The notes under the pieces are model-generated. The model was not told the DNA's origin and ran no database searches. It worked only from the letters and a program-made list of their open reading frames with translations. Both the position numbers and the translations under genes were made by a program. Positions 23,472-30,755 of a stretch of 34,336 nt of DNA are shown piece by piece. Numbering within the stretch: the stretch's first letter is position 1; every line of letters starts with the position of its first letter. The DNA comes from a virus: positions 1-34,336 of IMG/VR virus record IMGVR_UViG_3300010149_000067; one strand, given 5' to 3'.

Positions 23472-23741
23472 ATGAAAACCAAACTAAAATTGACAACCAA
23501 CCGCAAAGTGACGGTTGACCTAAACGAAGAAACCGCAACCCCTGAGATCATGGACAAGCACAAGATGCAAGAACTGCTTGCCCAGTGGTGGGAAATATCT
23601 TGCGAGCTTGGCGACGAATTGCCGCCCCGCATTCTTGACAAGATCATTGACGCACACAGCGAGGCCGAGGATTGGATTGATGACATCCACCCGCAAGCAA
23701 CTTGGCCCAAGCATCACGGCAACACGGAGGGCGAAGAATGA
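23472..23741 (+). CDS. Small acidic early protein, unknown
   Basis: 89 aa from the ATG at 23472, preceded by the CA-rich SD-less leader (CAAACACACATACAGACA). It is acidic and helical in its second half (LLAQWWEISCELGDELPPRI; IIDAHSEAEDWIDDI). It lies between the two papain-like genes and overlaps the second by 4 nt. No family recognised. Confidence 0.6.
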   Translation: MKTKLKLTTNRKVTVDLNEETATPEIMDKHKMQELLAQWWEISCELGDELPPRILDKIIDAHSEAEDWIDDIHPQATWPKHHGNTEGEE

Positions 23742-24388
23742 TTGAACCAACCGAACTAATCAACGGCAAGCCGATCAAGAGGCAAGGCGTTTGCGGCGTG
23801 ATCGCAACCGCAAACGTGACAGGCCGAACGCCTCAAGAAGTGTTTGACCTGTTCAAAAAATCGCGCGGCCTTGACTGCGGCAAACGCTGGCGCGGCGCAC
23901 TTTACAACTGGGCATTGCTCAAGATGCTGGACAGGCTCAAGGTCAAACACGAGCGAATAAAGGTTGAGCGTTGCACGCTGCAAAAGTTTACGGATTGGCA
24001 CGCAGCCAAAGGCAAGACTTATATCGTGCAAGTAACGGGTCATTTTGTTGTTGTCCGCAACGGGCTGATCGCAGACCAAAACGGAGCCAAGCCGATCCTT
24101 GAAGCATGGGCGCGCCGCCGCTTCATCAGAAAAGTTTGGCACATTAAAAACCCCGCCATTGACAAACAGGCCGTTAGCGTGGCAGCATCGCCCGCTATGG
24201 AAAAACCAACAGTGACCGAAGCCGCCCGCCAATACCTCGCCGAGATCGGACGCAAGGGCGGCAAGAACAACAAGCACCAAGCGCGCGCCGCGCAAACCTA
24301 CTGGGCGCGACTGACCCCAGCGCAACGCAGCGAGGAAATGCGCAAACGTGCCGAGAAACGCCTGAAAAACAGGCTCAAAAAAAAATGA
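23738..24388 (+). CDS. Papain-like cysteine peptidase candidate 2, basic tail
   Basis: 216 aa from the ATG in the 4-nt overlap. Residues 1-120 show C19 (RQGVCGVIATANVTG), H102 (YIVQVTGHFVVVRNG) and D113 (LIADQNG), the pattern of small phage papain-fold/C39-like proteins. Residues about 150-216 are a separate basic region with a GRKGGKNNK motif and a Lys/Arg-rich end. The first domain should be enzymatic; the tail may bind nucleic acid. Candidate 1 at 22889 is a probable distant relative in the same operon. Confidence 0.55.
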   Translation: MIEPTELINGKPIKRQGVCGVIATANVTGRTPQEVFDLFKKSRGLDCGKRWRGALYNWALLKMLDRLKVKHERIKVERCTLQKFTDWHAAKGKTYIVQVTGHFVVVRNGLIADQNGAKPILEAWARRRFIRKVWHIKNPAIDKQAVSVAASPAMEKPTVTEAARQYLAEIGRKGGKNNKHQARAAQTYWARLTPAQRSEEMRKRAEKRLKNRLKKK

Positions 24389-24487
24389 AAAAAAATGCGA
24401 ATCAGTGTTGACAGGCAAGCGGGTTGTGTGAGATAACATAGTCACCGCGAGGAACGCGGCCAACGAAACTCGAAACAGCAAAAGACA
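24360..24487 (+). promoter_or_regulatory. Repeat-family promoter cassette 6 with 5'UTR hairpin
   Basis: Hairpin GCCTG-A5-CAGGC (24360-24374), overlapping the end of the previous gene, then A9 and A8 tracts, -35 TTGACA (24408-24413), operator GCAAGCGGGTTGT (24415-24427), and a -10 best read as GATAAC (24432-24437, 18-nt spacer). Unlike the other copies it has a long leader of about 45 nt containing CCGCG-AGGAA-CGCGG (24445-24459) and the SD-less AAACAGCAAAAGACAATG. It heads the longest run of genes, to about 33167. Confidence 0.7.
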
Positions 24488-24841
24488 ATGAACAAGGACA
24501 CAATCAAACTAGAGGGCAAGAATCATCACGGCAAAACCTTCAACGTGAAATACGTTCGCCCAAATGAAAACCGTTGGCATTCAGACAGTGACCGTTTCAA
24601 ACGTCATGGCGGAGTGCCAAACGAATATGATGAGGCTTTGATTTTAATCTTTGACGCTGAGTATGAAACCCTCTGCGGTTTTGATCCCGAAGGGCAATTC
24701 GTCACAGCTTACGGCGTCTCGACTATCCTAGACCATGCGGAGGGGCGCGGCATCCGGTGTCACGGTGGCATTCCTGCATGGGATTTAACAGAGTGGCACG
24801 TTACCGAGATTAAAACCTTCATAAAGGGGAAACAAAACTAA
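24488..24841 (+). CDS. Early protein, unknown
   Basis: 117 aa, mixed alpha/beta (KTFNVKYVRPNENRW; ALILIFDAEYETLCGFDPEG; GIPAWDLTEWHVTEIKTF). First gene behind cassette 6, but without the Asn-rich start. The leader AAACAGCAAAAGACAATGA is repeated almost exactly before the next two genes. No family recognised. Confidence 0.65.
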   Translation: MNKDTIKLEGKNHHGKTFNVKYVRPNENRWHSDSDRFKRHGGVPNEYDEALILIFDAEYETLCGFDPEGQFVTAYGVSTILDHAEGRGIRCHGGIPAWDLTEWHVTEIKTFIKGKQN

Positions 24842-24868
24842 ACCCAAAACCCTAAACAGCAAAAGACA

Positions 24869-25144
24869 ATGACAACCGAACAAAAAAACCAAGACATGAC
24901 CGTTTACCGTTTTCGCGGAGTATCAAAGCCAGTGAAAACTTGGGGCAAGGAAAGAGGGCAAACGATTCACGGGGATTGTGTGGGCCTCAAGCGTGTTGAA
25001 TGGGTCGAGCATGGTTCTGAGTGTTACGAAATTTTTCTTATCGAGCTTTCCAACGGCGAAAGGTTTGAAGTTCGTGAGGAAGATCATCGAGGGGCTGACC
25101 GCGCTTTAAGTTTTCAGGTCAAAAAGTTTTTCAATAAGAACTAA
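24869..25144 (+). CDS. Small early protein, unknown
   Basis: 91 aa, starting MTTEQKNQDM, similar in its first residues to the next gene (MTTEETTN). Beta-rich centre (MTVYRFRGVSKPVKTW; ECYEIFLIELSNGERFEV). Preceded by CCTAAACAGCAAAAGACA, an SD-less leader. No family recognised. Confidence 0.6.
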   Translation: MTTEQKNQDMTVYRFRGVSKPVKTWGKERGQTIHGDCVGLKRVEWVEHGSECYEIFLIELSNGERFEVREEDHRGADRALSFQVKKFFNKN

Positions 25145-25174
25145 CCCAACCAAAAACCTAAACAGCAAAAGATA

Positions 25175-25444
25175 ATGACAACCGAAGAGACAACAAACGC
25201 ACGCGGCGAAACCTATTTGCCGCCTGTCAGAGTCAACAACAAGGAAATCGACGCGACTTTGATTTTTGAAAAACGCCCAACGGGCAAATTTCAAAGGATC
25301 ACGTTCACCGTTAAAGCAGTCGATGGCGATTTTGGCGATGAGTGGCACGACACCTATAACAAAACTTACGACAGCGAGAAACAGTGGCGCGCCGCGCACG
25401 CTCGGTACTCGAAAAAATACGCCGCACAACAGCGGGAGCAATAA
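25175..25444 (+). CDS. Small early protein, unknown
   Basis: 89 aa. The leader CCTAAACAGCAAAAGATA and the first residues MTTE match the gene upstream, suggesting a copied start region. The body is beta-rich (IDATLIFEKRPTGKFQRITF) with a charged helical end. No family recognised. Confidence 0.6.
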   Translation: MTTEETTNARGETYLPPVRVNNKEIDATLIFEKRPTGKFQRITFTVKAVDGDFGDEWHDTYNKTYDSEKQWRAAHARYSKKYAAQQREQ

Positions 25445-25462
25445 CCCAAAACCCTAAACAGC

Positions 25463-25783
25463 ATGAACATACGAACACTAAACGAGGAGCACTTTCAGCT
25501 TGGCGAGGTTCCTTACAAAAGCGTGCCGCATCTAGGCGAGCTTAAAGATAACCCGCAGTGCGCGACCTATTGCTCCGGATGCCGAAGGATTGCGAAAATA
25601 ACCATCAGCAAATCGCCGTTTGGTTCGACCGTTTACATCAGCACAAAAGGCAAAGAGGTGTTGCCACTTGCGGCAGAGTGCCGCGCGTGCGGTTCGGGTT
25701 GGCCGATCTACTTGGTTAACGAAGAAACCTTGCACCGCAAAGCACCGAAACGGCAGGAACAAAACAACAACCCTTTTAAATAA
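25463..25783 (+). CDS. Zinc-ribbon protein, unknown
   Basis: 106 aa with two CxxC knuckles, CSGC (about 37-40) and CRAC (about 74-77), separated by a beta segment, as in zinc ribbons. Role unknown; such proteins bind nucleic acid or proteins. The leader is the shortened form CCTAAACAGC directly before ATG. Confidence 0.6.
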   Translation: MNIRTLNEEHFQLGEVPYKSVPHLGELKDNPQCATYCSGCRRIAKITISKSPFGSTVYISTKGKEVLPLAAECRACGSGWPIYLVNEETLHRKAPKRQEQNNNPFK

Positions 25784-25790
25784 AAACAGC

Positions 25791-26258
25791 ATGAAAAAAA
25801 TAAAACTAATTGCCGCGCTTGCGGCACTCACGGCAACCGTCTCGGCGGTTGAAATCAACGGCAAACTGATTCACGCTTTTGCGCTGACTGAATCGCCGCC
25901 GCACGGCATAGATCACACCGCGATAGGCGATGGTCAAAAAGCTAGGGGAGCATGGCAAATGCACTTTGCGGCATGGTGGGATGCGTCCGAATGGTTGAAG
26001 GCTCGCGGATACAAAAGCGCACCTTGGAAAACTGGGGCGCACGATCCATCTGTTGCGCATCAGCACGCCAAGGTTTACATGGCTTTGACCCACTCCAGAC
26101 TTGCAAAGCGCATGGGCCGCGATCCTAACGCATTCGAGCTTTACGCCGCTTACAATCTCGGCGTCGGCGGATTCGCCAAGCGAGGCTTTAACATCGACGC
26201 TTGCCCAAGCGCAACGCGCAACGGCATCCAACGTTTGAAAAATCATCTCACGCGATGA
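25791..26258 (+). CDS. Secreted lysozyme-like / transglycosylase candidate
   Basis: 155 aa. The N-terminus is a signal peptide (MKK, hydrophobic core to about residue 17, AVSA-type cleavage site near 19). The mature part shows the lysozyme-superfamily pattern: E34 in ALTESPPHG, AIGDG (44-48), RGAWQM (52-57) and YAAYNLG (118-124). It may be the endolysin, because no other lytic enzyme is visible near the holin block, and export by Sec would make its activity less dependent on a holin. Its place in the early region, not the lysis block, is unusual. I chose the ATG at 25791 for the signal peptide. Confidence 0.65.
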   Translation: MKKIKLIAALAALTATVSAVEINGKLIHAFALTESPPHGIDHTAIGDGQKARGAWQMHFAAWWDASEWLKARGYKSAPWKTGAHDPSVAHQHAKVYMALTHSRLAKRMGRDPNAFELYAAYNLGVGGFAKRGFNIDACPSATRNGIQRLKNHLTR

Positions 26259-26491
26259 CCCCCCCCGCCGTGTCGCCCTCTTTTCAGGCATCTCCTGCCG
26301 ACTCCTTGGAGGGCGGCACGGCAACCCCCCTATGCGTTGTGTGCGCCAAGACGATTCACACGGGCCACGTCTGCGGGCGTTGCTCTTACAAGGTCAACAT
26401 GGAAGCGCGCAGCTATGGCAAGGCCAGAGGGCCAAAAGTTAAGACAAGAAAATTCAAGATTGAGCCAATGACAGGATCAATCGACTTTTAG
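26255..26491 (+). CDS. Small zinc-ribbon protein
   Basis: 78 aa from the ATG overlapping the previous stop by 4 nt. Two CxxC pairs (CVVC and CGRC, about residues 27-41) form a compact zinc knuckle; the tail is basic (ARGPKVKTRKFKIEP). The first 25 codons lie in a large nested inverted repeat (26268-26321), so translation may depend on RNA folding. Function unknown. Confidence 0.55.
   Translation: MTPPAVSPSFQASPADSLEGGTATPLCVVCAKTIHTGHVCGRCSYKVNMEARSYGKARGPKVKTRKFKIEPMTGSIDF
26268..26321 (+). repeat. Nested inverted repeat in start region of zinc-ribbon gene
   Basis: Outer arms CCGTGTCGCCCTC (26268-26280) and GAGGGCGGCACGG (26309-26321) pair over 13 bp with a single G-T wobble. The 28-nt loop contains a second small hairpin, CAGG-CATCT-CCTG. 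It is flanked by runs of C. It could regulate translation of the gene it lies in. Confidence 0.55.
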
Positions 26492-26501
26492 AAAATGACT
26501 G

Positions 26502-26708
26502 ATGGATTACATAAACGACCATATTGAATACAAAAAAATGTGTGAAAAATATTGCGAGGAAGCTATATGGCAAGAACCACCTCACGCAAACGCTCAAGGC
26601 TACATAGAAGGCGATCGAAAAATAACCCACAAAGATTATCCAAAAAGGTTAAGGAGTTATGGCAGAAGAAAATCAAATGAGGAAAATGAACGATCAAAAC
26701 GAATTTAA
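26502..26708 (+). CDS. Small protein, unknown, AT-rich
   Basis: 68 aa, charged, with a basic end (YPKRLRSYGRRKSNEENERSKR). Its codons are more AT-rich than its neighbours. It overlaps the next gene by 50 nt if that gene starts at 26659, or by 23 nt if at 26686, so one of the two limits may be different. No family recognised. Confidence 0.45.
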   Translation: MDYINDHIEYKKMCEKYCEEAIWQEPPHANAQGYIEGDRKITHKDYPKRLRSYGRRKSNEENERSKRI

Positions 26709-27006
26709 TTTTGGGAAACCAGCGGGCAAGATTGCTCTGGCGTTTCAGAAATACGACGCGAACAATCCAAACGTCTGGCGGTTGTTTGTCCAATACTCTC
26801 AGCAAGCCGCGCACGCTGGCCGACAGACATTCAGCGCGCAAGCGATTATTGAACGCATCCGATGGTTTCACTCAGTAGAAAACCCTGACGATGATTTCAA
26901 AATCAACAACGATTTCGCCGCATTCTATGCCCGCAAATTTCACGCGATGAATCCAAACCTAAACGGTTTTTTCCGCACCCGCAAAAGTCAGGCCGACGAT
27001 GAGTGA
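26659..27006 (+). CDS. Conserved-type phage protein, unknown
   Basis: 115 aa. The block GRQTFSAQAIIERIRWFHSV, FKINNDFAAFYARKF and FFRTRKSQ resembles a small protein found next to recombination genes in other phages, whose function I do not know. Starts at 26659, 26677 and 26686 are all possible. AAGGAG lies only 2 nt before the first and GAGGAA just before the last. It overlaps the HAD gene by 8 nt. Confidence 0.6.
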   Translation: MAEENQMRKMNDQNEFNFGKPAGKIALAFQKYDANNPNVWRLFVQYSQQAAHAGRQTFSAQAIIERIRWFHSVENPDDDFKINNDFAAFYARKFHAMNPNLNGFFRTRKSQADDE

Positions 27007-27367
27007 TGAAGGCGACAACATTCTTGCGATTGATTTTGACGGAACAATCATTCCGCAAGGCTCTGGCTTGAGCCGCGAGAGATTAGAAAAGCGACCGATG
27101 GCGGGCGCAGTCAATGCGCTGCAAATGTTGCACGCTCAACGCTGGCGCATCGTTGTCTTTAGTTGTCGCGCAAGAGATGAGCAAGGGCGCGCGCAAATCA
27201 TTAACTGGCTGCGCCGTTACGGCATTGACAATTTGGTTGAGGAAATCACCGCGCAAAAACCTTGGGCAAAATATTACATCGACGACCGCGCGATTGCATT
27301 TGATAATTGGGCAAGCGTCTTGGAAAGGCTAACGGATGAAGGGCAAGAAACTGATGGGCATATTTGA
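26999..27367 (+). CDS. HAD-superfamily phosphatase
   Basis: 122 aa, a minimal HAD fold. Motif I is AIDFDGTI with D12 as nucleophile and D14 as acid/base; motif II is VFSCRA (S55); motif III Lys is K87 or K91; motif IV is YYIDDRAI (D95-D96). Such small HADs without a large cap act on nucleotide, sugar or nucleic-acid phosphates. Lies among DNA metabolism genes. Substrate unknown. Confidence 0.75.
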   Translation: MSDEGDNILAIDFDGTIIPQGSGLSRERLEKRPMAGAVNALQMLHAQRWRIVVFSCRARDEQGRAQIINWLRRYGIDNLVEEITAQKPWAKYYIDDRAIAFDNWASVLERLTDEGQETDGHI

Positions 27368-28046
27368 TTGGTCGCCGCTGGAAGAGTTCGCGCCGATCTG
27401 GCTGACCGATCGGTTGGTTGTGATTTATTCCGACAAATGCGAAAAGCGGATAAGCCGCAACGCGATCCCGATCAAAATCAATCGGTCGTTTACGTTTGGC
27501 ACTGGCGGCCATCCATCAACGCGCGGCGCAGTTCACGCGATCATCTACGCCGTGCGCCAAAAATATGTTGACCCATCAAACGCGACTTTCGTTGACCTTG
27601 GCGACACGTCGGGCTTGATGTCGATTATTGCCAATCACATGGGGTTCAATCCGGTGTATCTGGCAGCCGAAGAGGAGAAAACCCAAGACGAGGCCGAGGC
27701 CAATATAATGTTGAACGATTGCGCCGCCATGATCACAGAACCCTCAACCCTTTTCGGCGTCGCGCAATATCACCGCGAGACGAATCAAGTGTTCGATGTT
27801 CGGCCAGAAATTATTTGCACAATTCAAGGCGGGTCGCCGATGGTTAGACAGTATTTGTCCGACTGCTATGATCTACTGGTTGACGGCGGCGTGCTGATCT
27901 GGGCAGGACATCAACCCAAGGCGACAGGCAAAACACGCGCGGCCCTTGAAGAGTATTTTGATGACATCGAACATTTAATTTGTGACGGCTGGCCCGTTGC
28001 GATTTGCAGAAAAACAAAACTAAAGGAACCAAAAGAAAATGAGTAA
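27336..28046 (+). CDS. PrmA-like methyltransferase-fold protein
   Basis: 236 aa. FTFGTGGHPSTRGAV (52-66) closely matches the FGTGxHPTT loop of ribosomal protein L11 methyltransferase PrmA, and a Rossmann-like SAM domain follows. Motif I is altered (VDLGDTSG at 86-93 instead of DxGxGSG), and the NxxL-type catalytic segment of PrmA is replaced by ICTIQGGSP. The fold is probably retained, but activity or substrate may differ. The start could also be ATG 27354. It overlaps the HAD gene by 32 nt and RecT by 8 nt. Confidence 0.6.
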   Translation: MKGKKLMGIFDWSPLEEFAPIWLTDRLVVIYSDKCEKRISRNAIPIKINRSFTFGTGGHPSTRGAVHAIIYAVRQKYVDPSNATFVDLGDTSGLMSIIANHMGFNPVYLAAEEEKTQDEAEANIMLNDCAAMITEPSTLFGVAQYHRETNQVFDVRPEIICTIQGGSPMVRQYLSDCYDLLVDGGVLIWAGHQPKATGKTRAALEEYFDDIEHLICDGWPVAICRKTKLKEPKENE

Positions 28047-28824
28047 GCAGCAGATAGCAAACCCAAAGACAGAAATCCGCGCGCTCCTTGAGGGCGACGC
28101 ATTCCGTGAACAGGTTGCCAAGGCATTGCCAACGCACCTGACCCCTGACCGCTTTTTGCGCGTCGCCTTAACCGCATTCAACCGGACGCCGAAGCTATAC
28201 GCTTGCACGCGCGAAAGTTTGTTTCAATCAATGCTTGATCTGTCGGCGACTGGATTGGAGCCAGACGGCAGACACGCGCACCTTATCCCCTACGGCAACC
28301 AGTGCCAGTTGATCATTGATTACAAAGGATTACTTGCGCTCGCAAAGCGTAACGGCGTTACATCAGACGCCAAGGTTGTGCGCGAGGCCGATCATTTTGA
28401 AGTAATCGAGGACGACGGCAGCGGCAACACGGTGATCAATCACGCGGTCAACTACCGCAAGGCGCGCGGCGATTCGTTTGCCTTTTACTGCCGCGCCACT
28501 TGGCAAGAGGGCGACAACCGCGTTGTCAGTTACGAGGTTATGACGCGCGAAGAGGTTGAAGCAGTGCGCGCACGATCCAAGGCGGGCAAGTCTGGCCCTT
28601 GGGTGACAGACTTTGACGAAATGGCACGCAAGACTGTCATGCGCCGCCACTCTAAACGCTGGCCCCTATCCTCTGAGATTGCCGACGCTATCAATAAAGA
28701 TTACGACGCGCCAGACTTTGCACGCAAAGCAAGCGCAACGGCCTCGCCGCTGTTTGCAGACGACGACCAGATTGCAGGGGCCGAAGTTGAAACCGAAATA
28801 GTAGAGGAGGGCGGCAATGATTGA
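28039..28824 (+). CDS. recT: RecT-family single-strand annealing protein
   Basis: 261 aa, close to E. coli RecT (269 aa). Recognisable RecT core: LPTHLTPDRFLRVALTAF, LFQSMLDLSATGLEPDGRHAHLIPYG and CQLIIDYKGLLALAKRNG, then the DFDEMARKTVMRRHSKRWPLS segment. It anneals complementary single strands during phage recombination and replication. The nuclease partner is encoded two genes downstream. The C-terminal tail is acidic (EVETEIVEEGG). Confidence 0.93.
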   Translation: MSKQQIANPKTEIRALLEGDAFREQVAKALPTHLTPDRFLRVALTAFNRTPKLYACTRESLFQSMLDLSATGLEPDGRHAHLIPYGNQCQLIIDYKGLLALAKRNGVTSDAKVVREADHFEVIEDDGSGNTVINHAVNYRKARGDSFAFYCRATWQEGDNRVVSYEVMTREEVEAVRARSKAGKSGPWVTDFDEMARKTVMRRHSKRWPLSSEIADAINKDYDAPDFARKASATASPLFADDDQIAGAEVETEIVEEGGND

Positions 28825-28963
28825 CCGCGATTTCTCAGATTGCGAAACGCAAGACGATCCGCTTTGCTTTGACTGTCACGCTTTGGGCCGACCCGAAGAG
28901 TGGAGCGAAACAATCGGTTGGCATTGTAAAGTTTGCAACGGTGAACGAGAGGTTGAGCAATGA
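28817..28963 (+). CDS. 48-aa zinc-ribbon protein
   Basis: 48 aa with CFDC (residues 17-20) and CKVC (37-40), a minimal zinc ribbon. It overlaps recT at its start (8 nt) and the nuclease gene at its end (4 nt), so it is translationally embedded in the recombination operon. Role unknown; it may bind DNA or one of the recombination partners. Confidence 0.6.
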   Translation: MIDRDFSDCETQDDPLCFDCHALGRPEEWSETIGWHCKVCNGEREVEQ

Positions 28964-30039
28964 AAGACATCCGAAGAGGAAAGGCCAGCGCGTCGCGCAT
29001 GGCGCAAATAAAACAATGCCCGCAATCAATGCGCGCGCAAGAGGGATTGCCAGAGGTGCAAAGCGATGTTGCAACCTTTGGCACTGAATGCCACGCCGCG
29101 CAAGAAACGGGCAAGCTGGACAACCTAACAACCGAACAAGTCGAAGCTGTTACGCTGGCGCGCGAGATTGAGGCGGGCATTGTGTCGCAATGGGTCGAAG
29201 AGTTCGGAATTGAAAGCGAGCTTGAGGAAACACGCGAGGCAAGGCTTTGGGGTTTCGATGACAGGTTGAGCGGGCAAAACGACCGCACGATTGAGAGTCA
29301 ATGCAACGCGCTTGTGATCGACTACAAATTCGGGCGCGGCGACGTTGACCCGCCAAGCCGCAACATTCAGTTGCGCGCGCTTGCGTGTCTGCTCAAGGAA
29401 AGCAACCCCGCCTTGCGATCAATCAGCGTCGCCATTGTTCAACCCTATGGGCCGCGATATGATTTCGCGACCTACCTTGACGCCGACTTGATCAAGGCAC
29501 GCGATGAGATCACGCACATCCTCGACGAATCACAAAAGCCAGACGCCGAGCGCAGACCATCAACAACGGCTTGCGAATACTGCAAGGCCAAGCCGACTTG
29601 CCCAGAGGCGCAGGAGGTAGCGATTTCGATCGCGAGAATGGCCCCTGACGCGCTAACCGCCGCCAACCTTCCCGCCATGCTGGATTTGGCGAAAGCGGCT
29701 GAGAAAGCGTTTTCTGCCCGTGTTGACATGATACGCGCCAAGGCGCGCGAGTTACTTCAGGATGACCCCGATGCCCTCGATGGCTGGGAATTGAAAGACG
29801 GGCGCACCATGCGATCAGTCAGCGACGCGCAAGCACTCTTTGACGAGTTGCGCGAGCGCGACTTGATCGACGTAAGCGGCATGATGCGATCGGTCAAGGT
29901 CAGCGTGCCCAGCATTGAAAACGAGGTTGCGGTTTTCTCTGGCACATCGAAGAAAGACGCAAAGCAATTAGTCGCCGACTTTTGCGCTGATCACATCGAA
30001 TCAAAGCAGGGCGCGCCCATGCTTTCAAAAAAGAAATGA
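28960..30039 (+). CDS. Cas4/RecB-like Fe-S nuclease, RecT partner
   Basis: 359 aa. PD-(D/E)XK nuclease motifs: H45 region (FGTECHAA), D101 (LWGFDDRLSG) and VIDYKFG (D121, K123), followed by QLRA. Four cysteines, C20 and C205-x2-C208-x5-C214, match the Fe-S cluster layout of Cas4/AddB nucleases. It probably resects DNA ends for RecT, like RecE or lambda Exo. The C-terminal about 130 residues are helical with no recognised domain. Starts in ATGA overlap. Confidence 0.82.
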   Translation: MKDIRRGKASASRMAQIKQCPQSMRAQEGLPEVQSDVATFGTECHAAQETGKLDNLTTEQVEAVTLAREIEAGIVSQWVEEFGIESELEETREARLWGFDDRLSGQNDRTIESQCNALVIDYKFGRGDVDPPSRNIQLRALACLLKESNPALRSISVAIVQPYGPRYDFATYLDADLIKARDEITHILDESQKPDAERRPSTTACEYCKAKPTCPEAQEVAISIARMAPDALTAANLPAMLDLAKAAEKAFSARVDMIRAKARELLQDDPDALDGWELKDGRTMRSVSDAQALFDELRERDLIDVSGMMRSVKVSVPSIENEVAVFSGTSKKDAKQLVADFCADHIESKQGAPMLSKKK

Positions 30040-30755
30040 CAACGTTGAAACATCTTGCCCGCTTGCTTGTACGCGATTCAGGCACGCATTACATCGAAAA
30101 CGGGCGGCGGCGCATCTTCATTGCAATGCGTCGCCTTCAAGATATTATTCCGACAGGCGCGCGAGTGCTGGACATTGGCGGCCATGACTCGGCAAAGCGG
30201 CTTGGTTATTCGTTCAAAGAATACACGCAAGCGGTTGTTCCGTGCCAATACTTTTTTGAGAACAGAAACACGCTCGACATCCGAACCGATCCGCTGCCGT
30301 ATGAGGACAACACTTTTGACGTTGTTGTTTCATCGGAGAGCATCGAGCATTTTTGGCTTCAACGTGATGGCGGAATGATCTCTTGGGATGGCATCGAAAA
30401 CTTTTGGCGCGAGTCGCATCGCGTGCTAAAGCCGAACGGATTGTTTTTTTGCAGCACACGCAACCGCTCTTGCGTGTTTGCTTGGATGATGGCGGCCCAA
30501 GGCGAAGAGTTGCAGGTTGCGTTTTCCTCCCCTACCCGTTGCGGCCATGTGCGCGAGCTTTGCAAATTAGACTTTGAACGCATTGCGCAAAGCACTGGAT
30601 TATTTACGCGCCACATGATTGAAACCGAGTCGAGCATTCCAAAACCATTACAGGCGCGCGTTAACCTTTTTAGGCCAAAGGTCGAGCGGCTATTAAGTCG
30701 CAGCATCAAGCCAGACGAGGAACACGACACGATTTTTTTTACGTCACGCAAATGA
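30036..30755 (+). CDS. SAM-dependent methyltransferase, class I
   Basis: 239 aa. Motif I VLDIGGHD (44-51), the acidic segment DPLPYEDNTFDVVVSSESIEH and RVLKPNGLFFCST are typical of the Methyltransf_11 type, which modifies small molecules, lipids, sugars or proteins rather than being a standard DNA methylase. Overlaps both neighbours by 4 nt. Two operator-like sequences lie in its first 200 nt, probably by chance. Confidence 0.78.
   Translation: MTTLKHLARLLVRDSGTHYIENGRRRIFIAMRRLQDIIPTGARVLDIGGHDSAKRLGYSFKEYTQAVVPCQYFFENRNTLDIRTDPLPYEDNTFDVVVSSESIEHFWLQRDGGMISWDGIENFWRESHRVLKPNGLFFCSTRNRSCVFAWMMAAQGEELQVAFSSPTRCGHVRELCKLDFERIAQSTGLFTRHMIETESSIPKPLQARVNLFRPKVERLLSRSIKPDEEHDTIFFTSRK

Noticed and set aside
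23756-24481. Long open frame on the minus strand (241 codons)
   Set aside because: Lies opposite the papain-like gene and promoter cassette 6, has no recognisable domain or ribosome site, and all accepted genes are on the + strand.
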